Assembly: GCF_011742925.1 (NCBI RefSeq)
Contig: NZ_WAEL01000003.1
Location: 124,001 to 188,000, forward strand
DNA: 64,000 nucleotides
Direction: 5' to 3'
Source: Fibrivirga algicola
GTDB lineage: Bacteria; Bacteroidota; Bacteroidia; Cytophagales; Spirosomataceae
The position numbers and the translations under genes were made by a program. Of this stretch, positions 22,921 to 31,432 are shown piece after piece (within the stretch, counting starts at the first letter, position 1; every line of letters begins with the position of its first letter). The notes under the pieces were generated by a model. It ran no database searches. It worked only from the letters and a program-made list of their open reading frames with translations, and was not told the origin of the DNA.

Positions 22921-25335
22921 TTACGGCTTCAGTACCATCGTTGCTTCGGTAACCTGCTCGATGCGTCTCCGGGAAAAGAAGACCGGAAAATAGCCGTTTT
23001 CAGCCCATAGCGGAAACAGATCGCGGTAGTGCGGGCTATCCGGATTAGCCGATTGGCCAGGGCTATTGATCCCCATTGTGCGGTCCCAATCTTCGGTATC
23101 GACCACAATGCGGAAGGTGGCTCCGTGCTCCTGATTCAGGCTGCCGCCGGTTGCGTTTACGGTTTCGGCATAGCCACCCCGAACTACCGGACCAATGTTG
23201 ATTCGCCGTCGCTGCTCATTACTGACGAGCCCGCTTAATGCGTGAGTAAGCTGACTGTGTTTATTTTTTCGCTGGCCGTACACCCAGGTTTCCATGTCGG
23301 GGCCAAGCCGTTCGGTCAGGTCAGCCACTGCGCGGGTAACACAGGCCAGGAGCAGGCTATCACGCCAATTCGAGGAATTTATGGGTCGGTTGATAGCCAG
23401 TTGCGGCGAAACAGCCCAGTCGAGTATACGCTTCGTGGGAATACTTTTCAGGTACGGCCGGGCATCGGCCGGCACCGCCAGCGTCATGAAAGCCCGGCGA
23501 AGCTGGGTTTCGAAACCCACGTAGATCGCCGCTGCTACCGATGACGTACCCAGCTCATAATTCCATTTGCGCAGGTACGTTAAGGCCTGCTCGGTAGGGA
23601 GGTCTTCCGACGACAGCGGCTCCAACAAAGGCACCAGCGTGCGGGCAGGCAGCGCAACGTAATCAGCCTGTAGCCGCATAAAGTCGCTCAGGGTTTTGCG
23701 TTTACCGTCGGCCAGCACCTCTTCAATCCGATGTGTCCGCGACGGCGATGACCATACCCAGCCAATGGCATTACGGTAAGGGTAGTTGGCCGGTGTCATG
23801 TTATTGTTGGCCGTTACGATATAGCCCGACGCTGGGTTTTCGCTATGCGGCAGCTTGTCGATGGGCAAATACCCCGCCCATTCATAGCGCCCATCGCCTG
23901 GCACGGGTACCAGTCCCGTCCAGTTTTTGCGGATCGGAGCCAGCCCTACTGCCTGCCAGCCAATGGTACCTTTCGGGTCTGACCAAACCATATTTTCGCC
24001 GGGAATACGACTGTACAGACACGCCTGCCGAAACTCGGCCCACGAACGCGCCTGGTTCATGCGCAGGCTCGACAGATAGGGTGAGCAGCCGGACTCGAGC
24101 CAGCCCACCCGCATGGCGTAGGCCCGGTGCGCTTTTCCGTCTTCAAACACGACCGGCCCGTGGCGCGTGTATTTCAGCGTTACCGTTTGCGCCGCCATGC
24201 CCTTTACGGCAATTGTTTCGCGTCGCATGCGCATGGTTTCCCAACGCCCTTTATAGCGGTACTGATTCGGGTTGGCGGGGTTGGTTTCGTACACGTACAG
24301 GTCTTCATTGTCGGTGTCGAAAATCGTCAACCCCCAGGCGCCGTAGTCGTTGTGTCCGATTGAAATACCCGGCAAGGTGGGTTCACCGGCCCCGATCACG
24401 TTCCAGCCGGGGGCATTCAGGTGGGCCCAGTACCGCAACGAGGGGGTGCCAACAGCCCGGTGAGGGTCGTTGGCCAGCATGGGATAGCCACTTGCCGACT
24501 TTTCGCCCGAAATAACCCAGTTGTTTGAGCCGACAAAGTGTTTTTCGGCCTCGAACCAGTCATTGGCGTCGTCGCGTTCACGGGCGCGCAGTTTTGCTTC
24601 TTCCTCATCCGTTGCGCCAAGCGTTTGGTCGGCCGCACTAAAGCGGATAGGCAAGCGGAAGGCTTCATACAATTCCAGAATAGGCTGCATGAGCCCCGCC
24701 CCGTCGACGTGCAGGGTCAGATCGGGCGTGGCCTGTTTCGTTGGCGAAGCGTTGGGCTGCGGGTGAAACCATTGCAGGGCCCGCAGGCTATCGGCCCCGA
24801 TCAGGTGCACCAGCCGTCCGTAGTTCAGTTCGTCGCGGATGTTACTCAGTAAGCCCTGATGCCGGCTGATCACTACCTCAGGGGTCCATAGTCCGGGTTT
24901 GGTATTCAGTGTTTTAAATTCGAACGGCAGTTTCTCCGGCGTCCGGTTGATCTCGGTCACGTAGGCGTTGATACCTGCTACAAATGCCCGCACAATCAAG
25001 CTACCGTGGGGGTGGTAGTGATTCAATTCAGCGTCGAGATTCTGCGGCCGGAATCTGAACAGCCGGGTGCCTATGTCGCGCTTCAGTTCGCGGGGGCCAA
25101 GCAATTCGGCCACGGTGCCGGTTGCCTGTCTACGCCATAGTTCGAGCTGAAACAGCCGATCCTGCGCTGCCAGGTACCCCTGCGCAAAAAACAGATCATG
25201 CTCGTTTTTGGCGTAAATATGATTTACCCCCCATTGATCGCGTAAGACCTCGACGGGCTGTTTTAGCCCTTTTACGTTCAGGTCCTGCGTGCAGGCGGTA
25301 GTGGCAATCAGTACAAACAGAAGGATAAGGCGCAT
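22921..25335 (-). CDS. Penicillin acylase family protein (Ntn hydrolase), lipoprotein
   Basis: The 804-residue precursor starts with a lipoprotein signal (TTACTQ, Cys15). The alpha-chain segment (about 25-235) contains QDRLFQLELWRR. The beta chain should begin at Ser270 in HFVGSNNWVISG, the autocleavage site and catalytic N-terminal serine, followed by PMLANDPH. A C-terminal ATFRIVVDTEDWD segment is typical of the family. Relatives cleave amide bonds of penicillins, acyl-homoserine lactones or other N-acyl compounds; the natural substrate is unknown. It should be anchored in the periplasm or outer membrane. It precedes nothing in an obvious operon, though fahA lies 113 bp upstream. Confidence 0.93.
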   Translation of the reverse strand: MRLILLFVLIATTACTQDLNVKGLKQPVEVLRDQWGVNHIYAKNEHDLFFAQGYLAAQDRLFQLELWRRQATGTVAELLGPRELKRDIGTRLFRFRPQNLDAELNHYHPHGSLIVRAFVAGINAYVTEINRTPEKLPFEFKTLNTKPGLWTPEVVISRHQGLLSNIRDELNYGRLVHLIGADSLRALQWFHPQPNASPTKQATPDLTLHVDGAGLMQPILELYEAFRLPIRFSAADQTLGATDEEEAKLRARERDDANDWFEAEKHFVGSNNWVISGEKSASGYPMLANDPHRAVGTPSLRYWAHLNAPGWNVIGAGEPTLPGISIGHNDYGAWGLTIFDTDNEDLYVYETNPANPNQYRYKGRWETMRMRRETIAVKGMAAQTVTLKYTRHGPVVFEDGKAHRAYAMRVGWLESGCSPYLSSLRMNQARSWAEFRQACLYSRIPGENMVWSDPKGTIGWQAVGLAPIRKNWTGLVPVPGDGRYEWAGYLPIDKLPHSENPASGYIVTANNNMTPANYPYRNAIGWVWSSPSRTHRIEEVLADGKRKTLSDFMRLQADYVALPARTLVPLLEPLSSEDLPTEQALTYLRKWNYELGTSSVAAAIYVGFETQLRRAFMTLAVPADARPYLKSIPTKRILDWAVSPQLAINRPINSSNWRDSLLLACVTRAVADLTERLGPDMETWVYGQRKNKHSQLTHALSGLVSNEQRRRINIGPVVRGGYAETVNATGGSLNQEHGATFRIVVDTEDWDRTMGINSPGQSANPDSPHYRDLFPLWAENGYFPVFFSRRRIEQVTEATMVLKP

Positions 25336-25448
25336 ACGAGATTAAGTTGGACCAAGGTTGGCAGAAGCAGCAGGCGCTACGTTTGCGCTGGAAACAACCG
25401 GAAAACCTGTTGATCGCGACAGCAAACACAAACTGCGTTCTGCCGGCT

Positions 25449-26705
25449 CTAGGAGACAATTTGGCCTGAAACGGTCCCGAAACCAACCCGAATGCCTTCT
25501 TTTTCGGCGTAACCGCGGAAAGTTACCGTATCGCCATCCTGTAGAAACGTCCGGGTTTCGCCTGTCGACAGGGTAATCGGTTCGGCACCACCCCAGCAGA
25601 GCTCGAGCAACGACCCCCAGGCCGATCGATCTGGTCCTGAAATAGTCCCTGACGCTATCAGGTCACCCACCCGCACGTTGCAGCCGTTGATGGTGTGATG
25701 CGCCAGCTGCTGCGCCTGTGACCAGTACAGAAACCGCTGGTTCGACCGTGAAATGATCGTTTCTTTCGAATCGGCGGTGCCGTTTGCCGGCGTCAGGCTC
25801 ACCTCCAGCTGAATGTCGAGATTGGGTACCAGGCTGGTTTCGCTCAGGTAGGGCAAGGGGGCAGGCTCCTGCACGTACCCAGCCACCCGAAACGGGGCAA
25901 GGGCTTCCATCGTAACCACCCAGGGCGACATCGACGAGCCAAAGCTTTTGCCCAGAAATGGCCCCAACGGCACGTACTCCCATTGCTGTATATCCCGCGC
26001 CGACCAGTCGTTGAACATCACCATACCAAACACATGCTCGTCGAAATCGGCGGTGGTCAGTGACGTACCCAGCTCGGTATCTTTTCCGACAATAAAGGCT
26101 GTTTCCAACTCGAAATCAAGCCGTTGCGACTGACCAAAAACGGGTTGCGTCTCCCCTTTCGGTAACCGCTGTCCGTTGGGCCGCTTAATGGCTGTCCCCG
26201 ACACCACAACCGACGAAGCCCGGCCGTGATAGCCAACAGGCAGGTGTCGCCAGTTGGGCAGCAGCGCATTGGCCGGGTCGCGAAACATGGCCCCCACGTT
26301 GCTGGCATGGTCGATGCTCGAATAAAAATCGGTGTAATCGCCAATCTGAACGGGCAGATGCATGATAGCCTCAGCCTGCGACACAAACGCCTCGTCGGCC
26401 AGGCCATGCAGCAGAGAGTTGTCGCTGGTCAGTTCGGTTTGCAAAGCTCGACGTACCTGCTGCCAAACGGGGCGGCCCAGCCGGATAAAATCGTTCAGGT
26501 AGTTGCGCCGAAATACGTCGCGCTGTTTGTAGGGCAAAAATGCATCGAAAACAGCCATATCGGCGGCAAAAGCCAGATCGAGGATCTGATTGCCGACAGC
26601 CACCCCTACGCGGGGCTCGGGCTGTTGGGCGGTACTGAAAATACCAAAAGGCAGGTTGTAAATCGAAAAATCGGAATCAGCCGGAATAGTGAGCCAGGAA
26701 GTCAT
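25449..26705 (-). CDS. fahA: Fumarylacetoacetase
   Basis: The 418-residue enzyme performs the last step of tyrosine breakdown, hydrolysing fumarylacetoacetate to fumarate and acetoacetate. The start (SWLTIPADSDFSIYNLPFGIF, here one residue over the usual quoting length) is typical of the family, and the C-terminal FAH domain shows YTDFYSS, HASNVG, GYHGRASS and FGMVMFNDWSARDIQ, with acidic metal ligands. The ATG at 26705 was chosen over one 10 codons upstream for that reason. hmgA, which supplies the previous intermediates, lies just upstream. No maleylacetoacetate isomerase gene is seen in the window. Confidence 0.95.
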   Translation of the reverse strand: MTSWLTIPADSDFSIYNLPFGIFSTAQQPEPRVGVAVGNQILDLAFAADMAVFDAFLPYKQRDVFRRNYLNDFIRLGRPVWQQVRRALQTELTSDNSLLHGLADEAFVSQAEAIMHLPVQIGDYTDFYSSIDHASNVGAMFRDPANALLPNWRHLPVGYHGRASSVVVSGTAIKRPNGQRLPKGETQPVFGQSQRLDFELETAFIVGKDTELGTSLTTADFDEHVFGMVMFNDWSARDIQQWEYVPLGPFLGKSFGSSMSPWVVTMEALAPFRVAGYVQEPAPLPYLSETSLVPNLDIQLEVSLTPANGTADSKETIISRSNQRFLYWSQAQQLAHHTINGCNVRVGDLIASGTISGPDRSAWGSLLELCWGGAEPITLSTGETRTFLQDGDTVTFRGYAEKEGIRVGFGTVSGQIVS

Positions 26706-26749
26706 GTAACAGAACGTATGAAAAATAAGGAGCAAGCGATTGCGGACCC

Positions 26750-26819
26750 GCTGACTTCAGCCAACGGCAACTGATAAAAAGTCTCAACAGGACTTGTAGT
26801 TTTTGCCGTTGGGGTCAGC
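26750..26819 (-). terminator. Compound hairpin between hmgA and fahA
   Basis: GCTGAC/GTCAGC (26750-26755, 26814-26819) encloses CCAACGGCAA/TTGCCGTTGG (26761-26770, 26803-26812) and an inner AAGTC/GACTT. It lies between the hmgA stop and the fahA start, so it may terminate or attenuate transcription from hmgA into fahA. The words TCAGCCAACGG occur twice as a direct repeat around it. Confidence 0.6.
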
Positions 26820-26830
26820 CAACGGAGTCC

Positions 26831-28000
26831 TTACTCCCGCCAGGATTGAAAATAAACGCCATCGTCGATGCCGAGCGCCTGATTGGTTAGTTTGAGTGGC
26901 CGGAAGGTATCGACCATGACGGCGAGTTCGTCGGTTTTGGTTTTGCCGATGCTTCGCTCCATGGCGCCGGGGTGCGGCCCGTGCGGAATACCACCGGGAT
27001 GCAGCGTCAGGATGCCGGGCGAAATGCCGTTACGACTCATAAAATCACCATCCACGTAGTAGAGCACCTCGTCGGAGTCGATGTTGCTATGGTTATACGG
27101 GGCCGGAATGGCCTCGGGGTGGTAGTCGTAGAGACGCGGCACGAAGGAGCACACCACACACGATTTGGTCTCGAATGTCTGATGCACCGGCGGTGGCTGG
27201 TGAATACGTCCGGTAATAGGTTCGAAGTTGTGAATTGAAAACCCATACGGAAAATTATAGCCGTCCCAGCCCACTACGTCGAACGGGTGGGTATCGTATA
27301 CAAGCGTGTGCAGGATTCCCTCTTTTTTGATCTTCATGACAAAATCGCCGCGCTCGTCATGGGTTTCCAGATTCTGCGGCAATTTGTAATCGCGCTCGCT
27401 ATAAGGCGAATGTTCGAGCTGCTGACCAAAGTGATTGCGGTACCGTTTAGGCGTGTAGATTGGCGAGGTCGATTCCAGATACAGCAGGCGAGTGCCCTCA
27501 GGTACGTCGGTGACGTCGAAATTGATCTGATAGATCATGCCGCGCGGAATGAGCAGGTAATCGCCGGGTACAAAAGCAATGGTGCCGAGCATAGTCCGTA
27601 ACGTACCCGCCCCCCGGTGCACAAACAGCAATTCGTCGGCATCGGCATTCTTGTAGAAATAGTCGGTGAGCGACGCGCGCGGAGCGGCCACACCCAGCAC
27701 CACATCGTTATTGAACAGCAGCGGCGTACGGCTTTCCAGGTAATCGTTGGCGGGCGGCACATCAAAGCCAATCAGCTTGCGCGACATAATGTTATGATCG
27801 ACACCCGCCGTTGGGCGCAAATCAACTGAGTCGAGCACGGCCTTCACCTGCGTGGGGCGGTGAAGGTGATACAGCAGCGATGACATTCCATCGAAGCCGA
27901 TGGTGCCAAACAGCTGTTCGTAATAGAAGGCCCCCTGCGGACTACGAAAAATCGTATGCCTTTTGGGAGGCAACTGACCAAGACGATAGTAGATAGGCAT
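26831..28000 (-). CDS. hmgA: Homogentisate 1,2-dioxygenase
   Basis: The 389-residue cytoplasmic enzyme opens the ring of homogentisate with O2 to give maleylacetoacetate in tyrosine catabolism. It begins with the family pattern PPKRHTIFRSP and YEQLFGTIGFDGMSSLLYH. The iron ligands are visible as YNHSNIDSDEVLYY (His, Glu) and GGIPHGPHPG (His). The ATG at 28000 was chosen because the 29 upstream codons do not match the family. With fahA 125 bp downstream it forms a two-gene homogentisate unit; hppD is not present in the window. Confidence 0.96.
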   Translation of the reverse strand: MPIYYRLGQLPPKRHTIFRSPQGAFYYEQLFGTIGFDGMSSLLYHLHRPTQVKAVLDSVDLRPTAGVDHNIMSRKLIGFDVPPANDYLESRTPLLFNNDVVLGVAAPRASLTDYFYKNADADELLFVHRGAGTLRTMLGTIAFVPGDYLLIPRGMIYQINFDVTDVPEGTRLLYLESTSPIYTPKRYRNHFGQQLEHSPYSERDYKLPQNLETHDERGDFVMKIKKEGILHTLVYDTHPFDVVGWDGYNFPYGFSIHNFEPITGRIHQPPPVHQTFETKSCVVCSFVPRLYDYHPEAIPAPYNHSNIDSDEVLYYVDGDFMSRNGISPGILTLHPGGIPHGPHPGAMERSIGKTKTDELAVMVDTFRPLKLTNQALGIDDGVYFQSWRE

Positions 28001-28113
28001 GATTTGTGATGAAGTAGTTAGCAAGTAAACGCAAAAAGACACGTGTATGGCAAAAGCCGGAGCGTGAATTTCCTTACTGATGCCCATCGAGTGGGACCTT
28101 TACGTCCACCACT

Positions 28114-29484
28114 ATGCAACCCATAACAGCCGCTATCTCCCTTTTAATCAGCTTACTACTCCTCTCTTTTAGCCTCGCCAACGGCCAAAGCAAACCAGTT
28201 CGCCAGCGCCAGAAAACCAGCCAACCGGCCCTGGCCAGGAAAGCCTGCTTACCGGCCCAGATTACGGCCTCAAAAACGGTACTGTGCACCGGTGAGACAA
28301 TCGATTTACGGTCTAATATCCTGCCCTCCTACCGTTACCGCTGGTTCAAAGATGGGGCGGTGATCGTGGGCGAAACAACCTACCTGCTTACCATCGACAT
28401 GCCCGGTATGTATAAACTGGAAGTGACCAACACAGCCGATGTAAACTGCGTGCAAACGGACGAGATCGTGATCAGGCAGAGCCCATTGAAAAAAATATCG
28501 ATCCTGCCGTTGACCCAGCAAGTAGCTTGCGAAGGCAGTTCACTGGTGGCAGCCATCGACGCCGGAACCGCTACTCCTACAACCGCCAGTCTGACCTACA
28601 CCTGGCAGCGCAACGGATTCGCCCTTCCGGGCGGTGGGCCAACGCTTCTGGCTGGTGTACCCGGCGTATACACTGCTTTCGTACTCGACGCTGACTGTGC
28701 CGTTAGTTCAGCGCCGGTGGAAGTGTTTGCTACGCCTAAACCGACTTTCTCTACCGTACAGCCCCTTTGCAACGGGGTTGATCCGGTTACCCTGAGCGTT
28801 ACGCCTGCCGGCGGCATCTTTTCAGGAAAAGGCGTTCAGAACGGGCGCTTCAGCCCACAACTGGCCGGTGGAGGTCAACATACCATTACGTACTCGGTCA
28901 CCAGCACGCAGGGTTGCCCGGCATCCGTTGATCAGACAATCCAAGTTATCGACGTACCTCAACCTGATTTGGGGCCTAACCAAACCATTATTGTTGGCAG
29001 CCGCGTGGTCCTGCAAGGGCCAGTTGGCCCAAACCTGGCTTATACATGGGACCCCATTACCAGTCTGTTAATCGACGGCTCCACAATGGGCGGTGGCGGT
29101 TCCCGGATTAACTTGCCGCAGGTAACGGCCAAACCCAACGTAACCACTACCTACCACCTCACGGTCAGCGCAGACAGCGAGTGCCCACGGAGCAGCAGCG
29201 TGACCATTACCGTATTACCGGGGCTCTTTTACCCGTCTGCCTTTACGCCCAACGGCGACGGCCAGAACGACGTCTGGGCCATTCTGGGTGCCGAAGCGTT
29301 TCCGCTCTGTTCAGTACGGATCTACAACCGCTGGGGTGAGCTAATCATGAGTCAGTCGCCCTACGCCCACCCCTGGGATGGGCGCGTTCGGGGCGAGCGC
29401 GTGGCTCTGGGACCGTACAGGTACGTTATCAGCCCCGCCCCCTTCCTGCCCGATCGCACAGGTACGTTAACCGTGCTGGATTAG
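28114..29484 (+). CDS. Secreted protein with gliding-motility-associated (CHU_C, type B T9SS) C-terminal domain
   Basis: The 456-residue protein has a signal peptide (about residues 1-24, LLLSFSLANGQ), two or three Ig-like/PKD-like beta domains with paired cysteines (CTGETIDL, CEGSSLV), and a C-terminal CHU_C domain: FYPSAFTPNGDGQNDVW, VRIYNRWGE and the WDGR segment near the end. In Bacteroidota this domain directs cargo through the type IX secretion system to the cell surface. The ligand or role of the protein itself is unknown. The upstream gene hmgA is divergent. Several Ig domains suggest an adhesive or structural surface protein. Confidence 0.9.
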   Translation: MQPITAAISLLISLLLLSFSLANGQSKPVRQRQKTSQPALARKACLPAQITASKTVLCTGETIDLRSNILPSYRYRWFKDGAVIVGETTYLLTIDMPGMYKLEVTNTADVNCVQTDEIVIRQSPLKKISILPLTQQVACEGSSLVAAIDAGTATPTTASLTYTWQRNGFALPGGGPTLLAGVPGVYTAFVLDADCAVSSAPVEVFATPKPTFSTVQPLCNGVDPVTLSVTPAGGIFSGKGVQNGRFSPQLAGGGQHTITYSVTSTQGCPASVDQTIQVIDVPQPDLGPNQTIIVGSRVVLQGPVGPNLAYTWDPITSLLIDGSTMGGGGSRINLPQVTAKPNVTTTYHLTVSADSECPRSSSVTITVLPGLFYPSAFTPNGDGQNDVWAILGAEAFPLCSVRIYNRWGELIMSQSPYAHPWDGRVRGERVALGPYRYVISPAPFLPDRTGTLTVLD

Positions 29485-29531
29485 GCTGGTCTTAGGGAAA
29501 GGCCAGGGTACAGCCGCGCCACTATGCTTTT

Positions 29532-29912
29532 TTACACCGGCAGATTAGCTAGCTTCTCCTTTAACGAGTTGAAATCCAAAGGCTTGGCTAGAAAATCATC
29601 AGCCCCAAGGTCCATAGCCTGCTGATGGCTTTCGGCATCGCCATAGGCCGTAATCATCATCACCACGGGCGGGCGATCGGGCGTTACCGTACGGATATGG
29701 CGCAGTAGCTCCAGCCCACTCATGCCGGGCATATTGATATCCGACAGAATCAGAACGGCTTCGTGCGGGCGGGCATTGAAAATTTCCAACGCCTCTTCGC
29801 CCGACGACGCAAAGGTCATGTGCACCGTGCCACTCCGAATTTCGCGCCGGAACCGCTGCTCAAACAAAGGCTGTACATCGGGTTCGTCGTCAACGACAAG
29901 AATATGTGTCAT
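29532..29912 (-). CDS. Single-domain response regulator
   Basis: The 126-residue receiver domain has VVDDEPD near residue 6, phospho-acceptor Asp58 in LSDINMPG, MMITAYGD and LAKPLDF with the conserved lysine. There is no output domain. It lies 92 bp downstream of two tandem histidine kinase genes on the same strand and is likely their phosphorylation target. The conserved AYGDAESHQQAMDLGADDFL stretch is typical of the regulator group found next to 7TMR kinases in Cytophagales. The pairing is inferred from the arrangement. Confidence 0.93.
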   Translation of the reverse strand: MTHILVVDDEPDVQPLFEQRFRREIRSGTVHMTFASSGEEALEIFNARPHEAVLILSDINMPGMSGLELLRHIRTVTPDRPPVVMMITAYGDAESHQQAMDLGADDFLAKPLDFNSLKEKLANLPV

Positions 29913-30004
29913 GGGAAGGTTGGGTTTGATGTTTGTCGTTTGCCGTTACGCTGTTAGTTCACTGTAATCCGAAATAGCAGCGCAACGACAAACAGCAACC
30001 CTTT

Positions 30005-31417
30005 TCAAGTTGCTGGTAATAAAATGGTAAACGTTGTGCCGACACCGTCTTTACTATCGAGCAATAGAGAGCCACCGTGGCCTTTTGTGATGATGTCGTA
30101 GCTTAAACTCAGGCCGAGACCTGTACCGGAGCCAGATGGCTTGGTCGTAAAAAATGGCTGAAAAATCTTTTGTTGCACCTCATCCGACATTCCGGTACCG
30201 TTGTCACGTACCTGAATTTCGACGCCAACCGGCGTTTGCATTGTGGTTACCACGACCGTTGGCTGATAAGCAAACCCCTTCAACGTACCCGACTGCCTTT
30301 CAGTTACTTGCCGCTGTTGAACGGCATAAAAAGCGTTGTTGAAGAGGTTAAGCAGCACCCGGCCAATATCCTGGGCCACCAAACTAACATTGGGTAAGTT
30401 AGGGTCCAGCTCGGTACGGAAGCTGGCGTTGAAGCTCTTGTCTTTCGCCCGCAGACCATGGTAGCTCAGCCGCAGGTACTCGTCGGCCAGGGCGTTCAGG
30501 TCGGTAGGCTCCCGCTGGCCGGTGCTGGCGCGGCTGTGCTGAAGCATGTTGCGCACAATGCCCGAAGCCCGCTGGCCATGATGACTGATCTTGGTCAGGT
30601 TTTGGCTCAGGTCGGTCAGGAGTTCTTCTTCCAGTCCCGCATCCCGCTCGGCAAGCGGGCGCTGGCGTTCTTCCAACAGTTCATTAACCAGGTCGACCGA
30701 TACGTCGGAGAAGTTATTAACGAAGTTGAGCGGGTTCTGAATCTCGTGGGCAATCCCCGCCGTCAGCTCACCTAATGAAGCCAGTTTTTCGCGCTGAACA
30801 AGTTGCGCCTGAGCGGCCCGAAGTTCGGTGAGGGCCATTTCCAGTTCTTCTTTCTGACGGGTAATTTCTGCCTTCTGTTGCGTCAGTTCCTGGGTACGTT
30901 CCTGCACCAGCCCTTCCAGCACTTGACGTTCGCGGCGTTCGGCTTCTTCCCGATCAATGCGGGCCTGGTGTTCTTTGCTGTACGATTTTCGCTGGCGGGC
31001 GGCGTAGCCAAATAGCGAGAAAACCCAGATGTAAGCGAACCCGACCGATGTTTCGAACACTTCGCTATAGGGCACGTAGAGTGTTTTCTCCATGAAGCTC
31101 CGGATAAACGATGTCGACGCCAGTACCAGCAAAAACGGAATCAGCGACAGCAACAGGGCACGGGCGGGCGGGTAACGTCTGGCACCTACATTGACAACAT
31201 AGATGTCGAAAGCCAGGGCGACGTAGCAAACCCAGGTTGCTTTCAATTCATACGTTCCGTTGGCATCCAGTATTTGGTCGATCACAAACAGACCGGCCAG
31301 CACAATAGCCGCACCAATCAGCCCCCGATCCCAGGCGGGCATCTTCTCCTTGGTAGTAAGGAAGTTGCGCGTCTGCAGCAGAAAGAAGATAGTGACGACT
31401 AGAACGGGGACATTCAT
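30005..31417 (-). CDS. Membrane sensor histidine kinase with a short membrane part
   Basis: The 470-residue protein has about five membrane helices in residues 1-145, a coiled-coil (150-205), a HisKA domain with [12 protein letters not shown] (phospho-His in AHEI) and a HATPase_c domain with N, G1 (DNGTGM) and G2 ([10 protein letters not shown]) boxes. The membrane part resembles only the later helices of 7TMR-DISM sensors, and there is no periplasmic domain. The upstream kinase gene ends just 15 bp before its start, so the short N-terminus is real. The kinase core is nearly identical to that of its neighbour, which points to duplication followed by loss of the sensor half. Confidence 0.93.
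   Translation of the reverse strand: MNVPVLVVTIFFLLQTRNFLTTKEKMPAWDRGLIGAAIVLAGLFVIDQILDANGTYELKATWVCYVALAFDIYVVNVGARRYPPARALLLSLIPFLLVLASTSFIRSFMEKTLYVPYSEVFETSVGFAYIWVFSLFGYAARQRKSYSKEHQARIDREEAERRERQVLEGLVQERTQELTQQKAEITRQKEELEMALTELRAAQAQLVQREKLASLGELTAGIAHEIQNPLNFVNNFSDVSVDLVNELLEERQRPLAERDAGLEEELLTDLSQNLTKISHHGQRASGIVRNMLQHSRASTGQREPTDLNALADEYLRLSYHGLRAKDKSFNASFRTELDPNLPNVSLVAQDIGRVLLNLFNNAFYAVQQRQVTERQSGTLKGFAYQPTVVVTTMQTPVGVEIQVRDNGTGMSDEVQQKIFQPFFTTKPSGSGTGLGLSLSYDIITKGHGGSLLLDSKDGVGTTFTILLPAT
30320..30800. repeat. Direct repeat, copy 1: kinase core of the first histidine kinase
   Basis: This stretch is a close copy of about 31735-32220. Long runs are identical, for example around 30432-30480 against 31848-31896, and the encoded 150 residues differ at only about a dozen sites. 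It covers the end of the coiled-coil, the HisKA domain and the start of the ATPase domain. Borders are approximate because they were set by eye. Confidence 0.75.
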
Positions 31418-31432
31418 AGCATTGGTGGTGGC

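Noticed and set aside
23733-24515. 260-codon plus-strand frame opposite the penicillin acylase gene
   Set aside because: It mirrors codon bias of the acylase; its translation is rich in Arg, Pro and Cys with no signal, membrane or domain features.
26226-26774. 182-codon plus-strand frame opposite fahA
   Set aside because: It lies antisense to conserved catalytic segments of fumarylacetoacetase and shows no recognisable family.
28114-29484. Surface protein as part of the homogentisate locus
   Set aside because: It is transcribed away from hmgA and carries a type IX sorting domain, with nothing that ties it to tyrosine breakdown.
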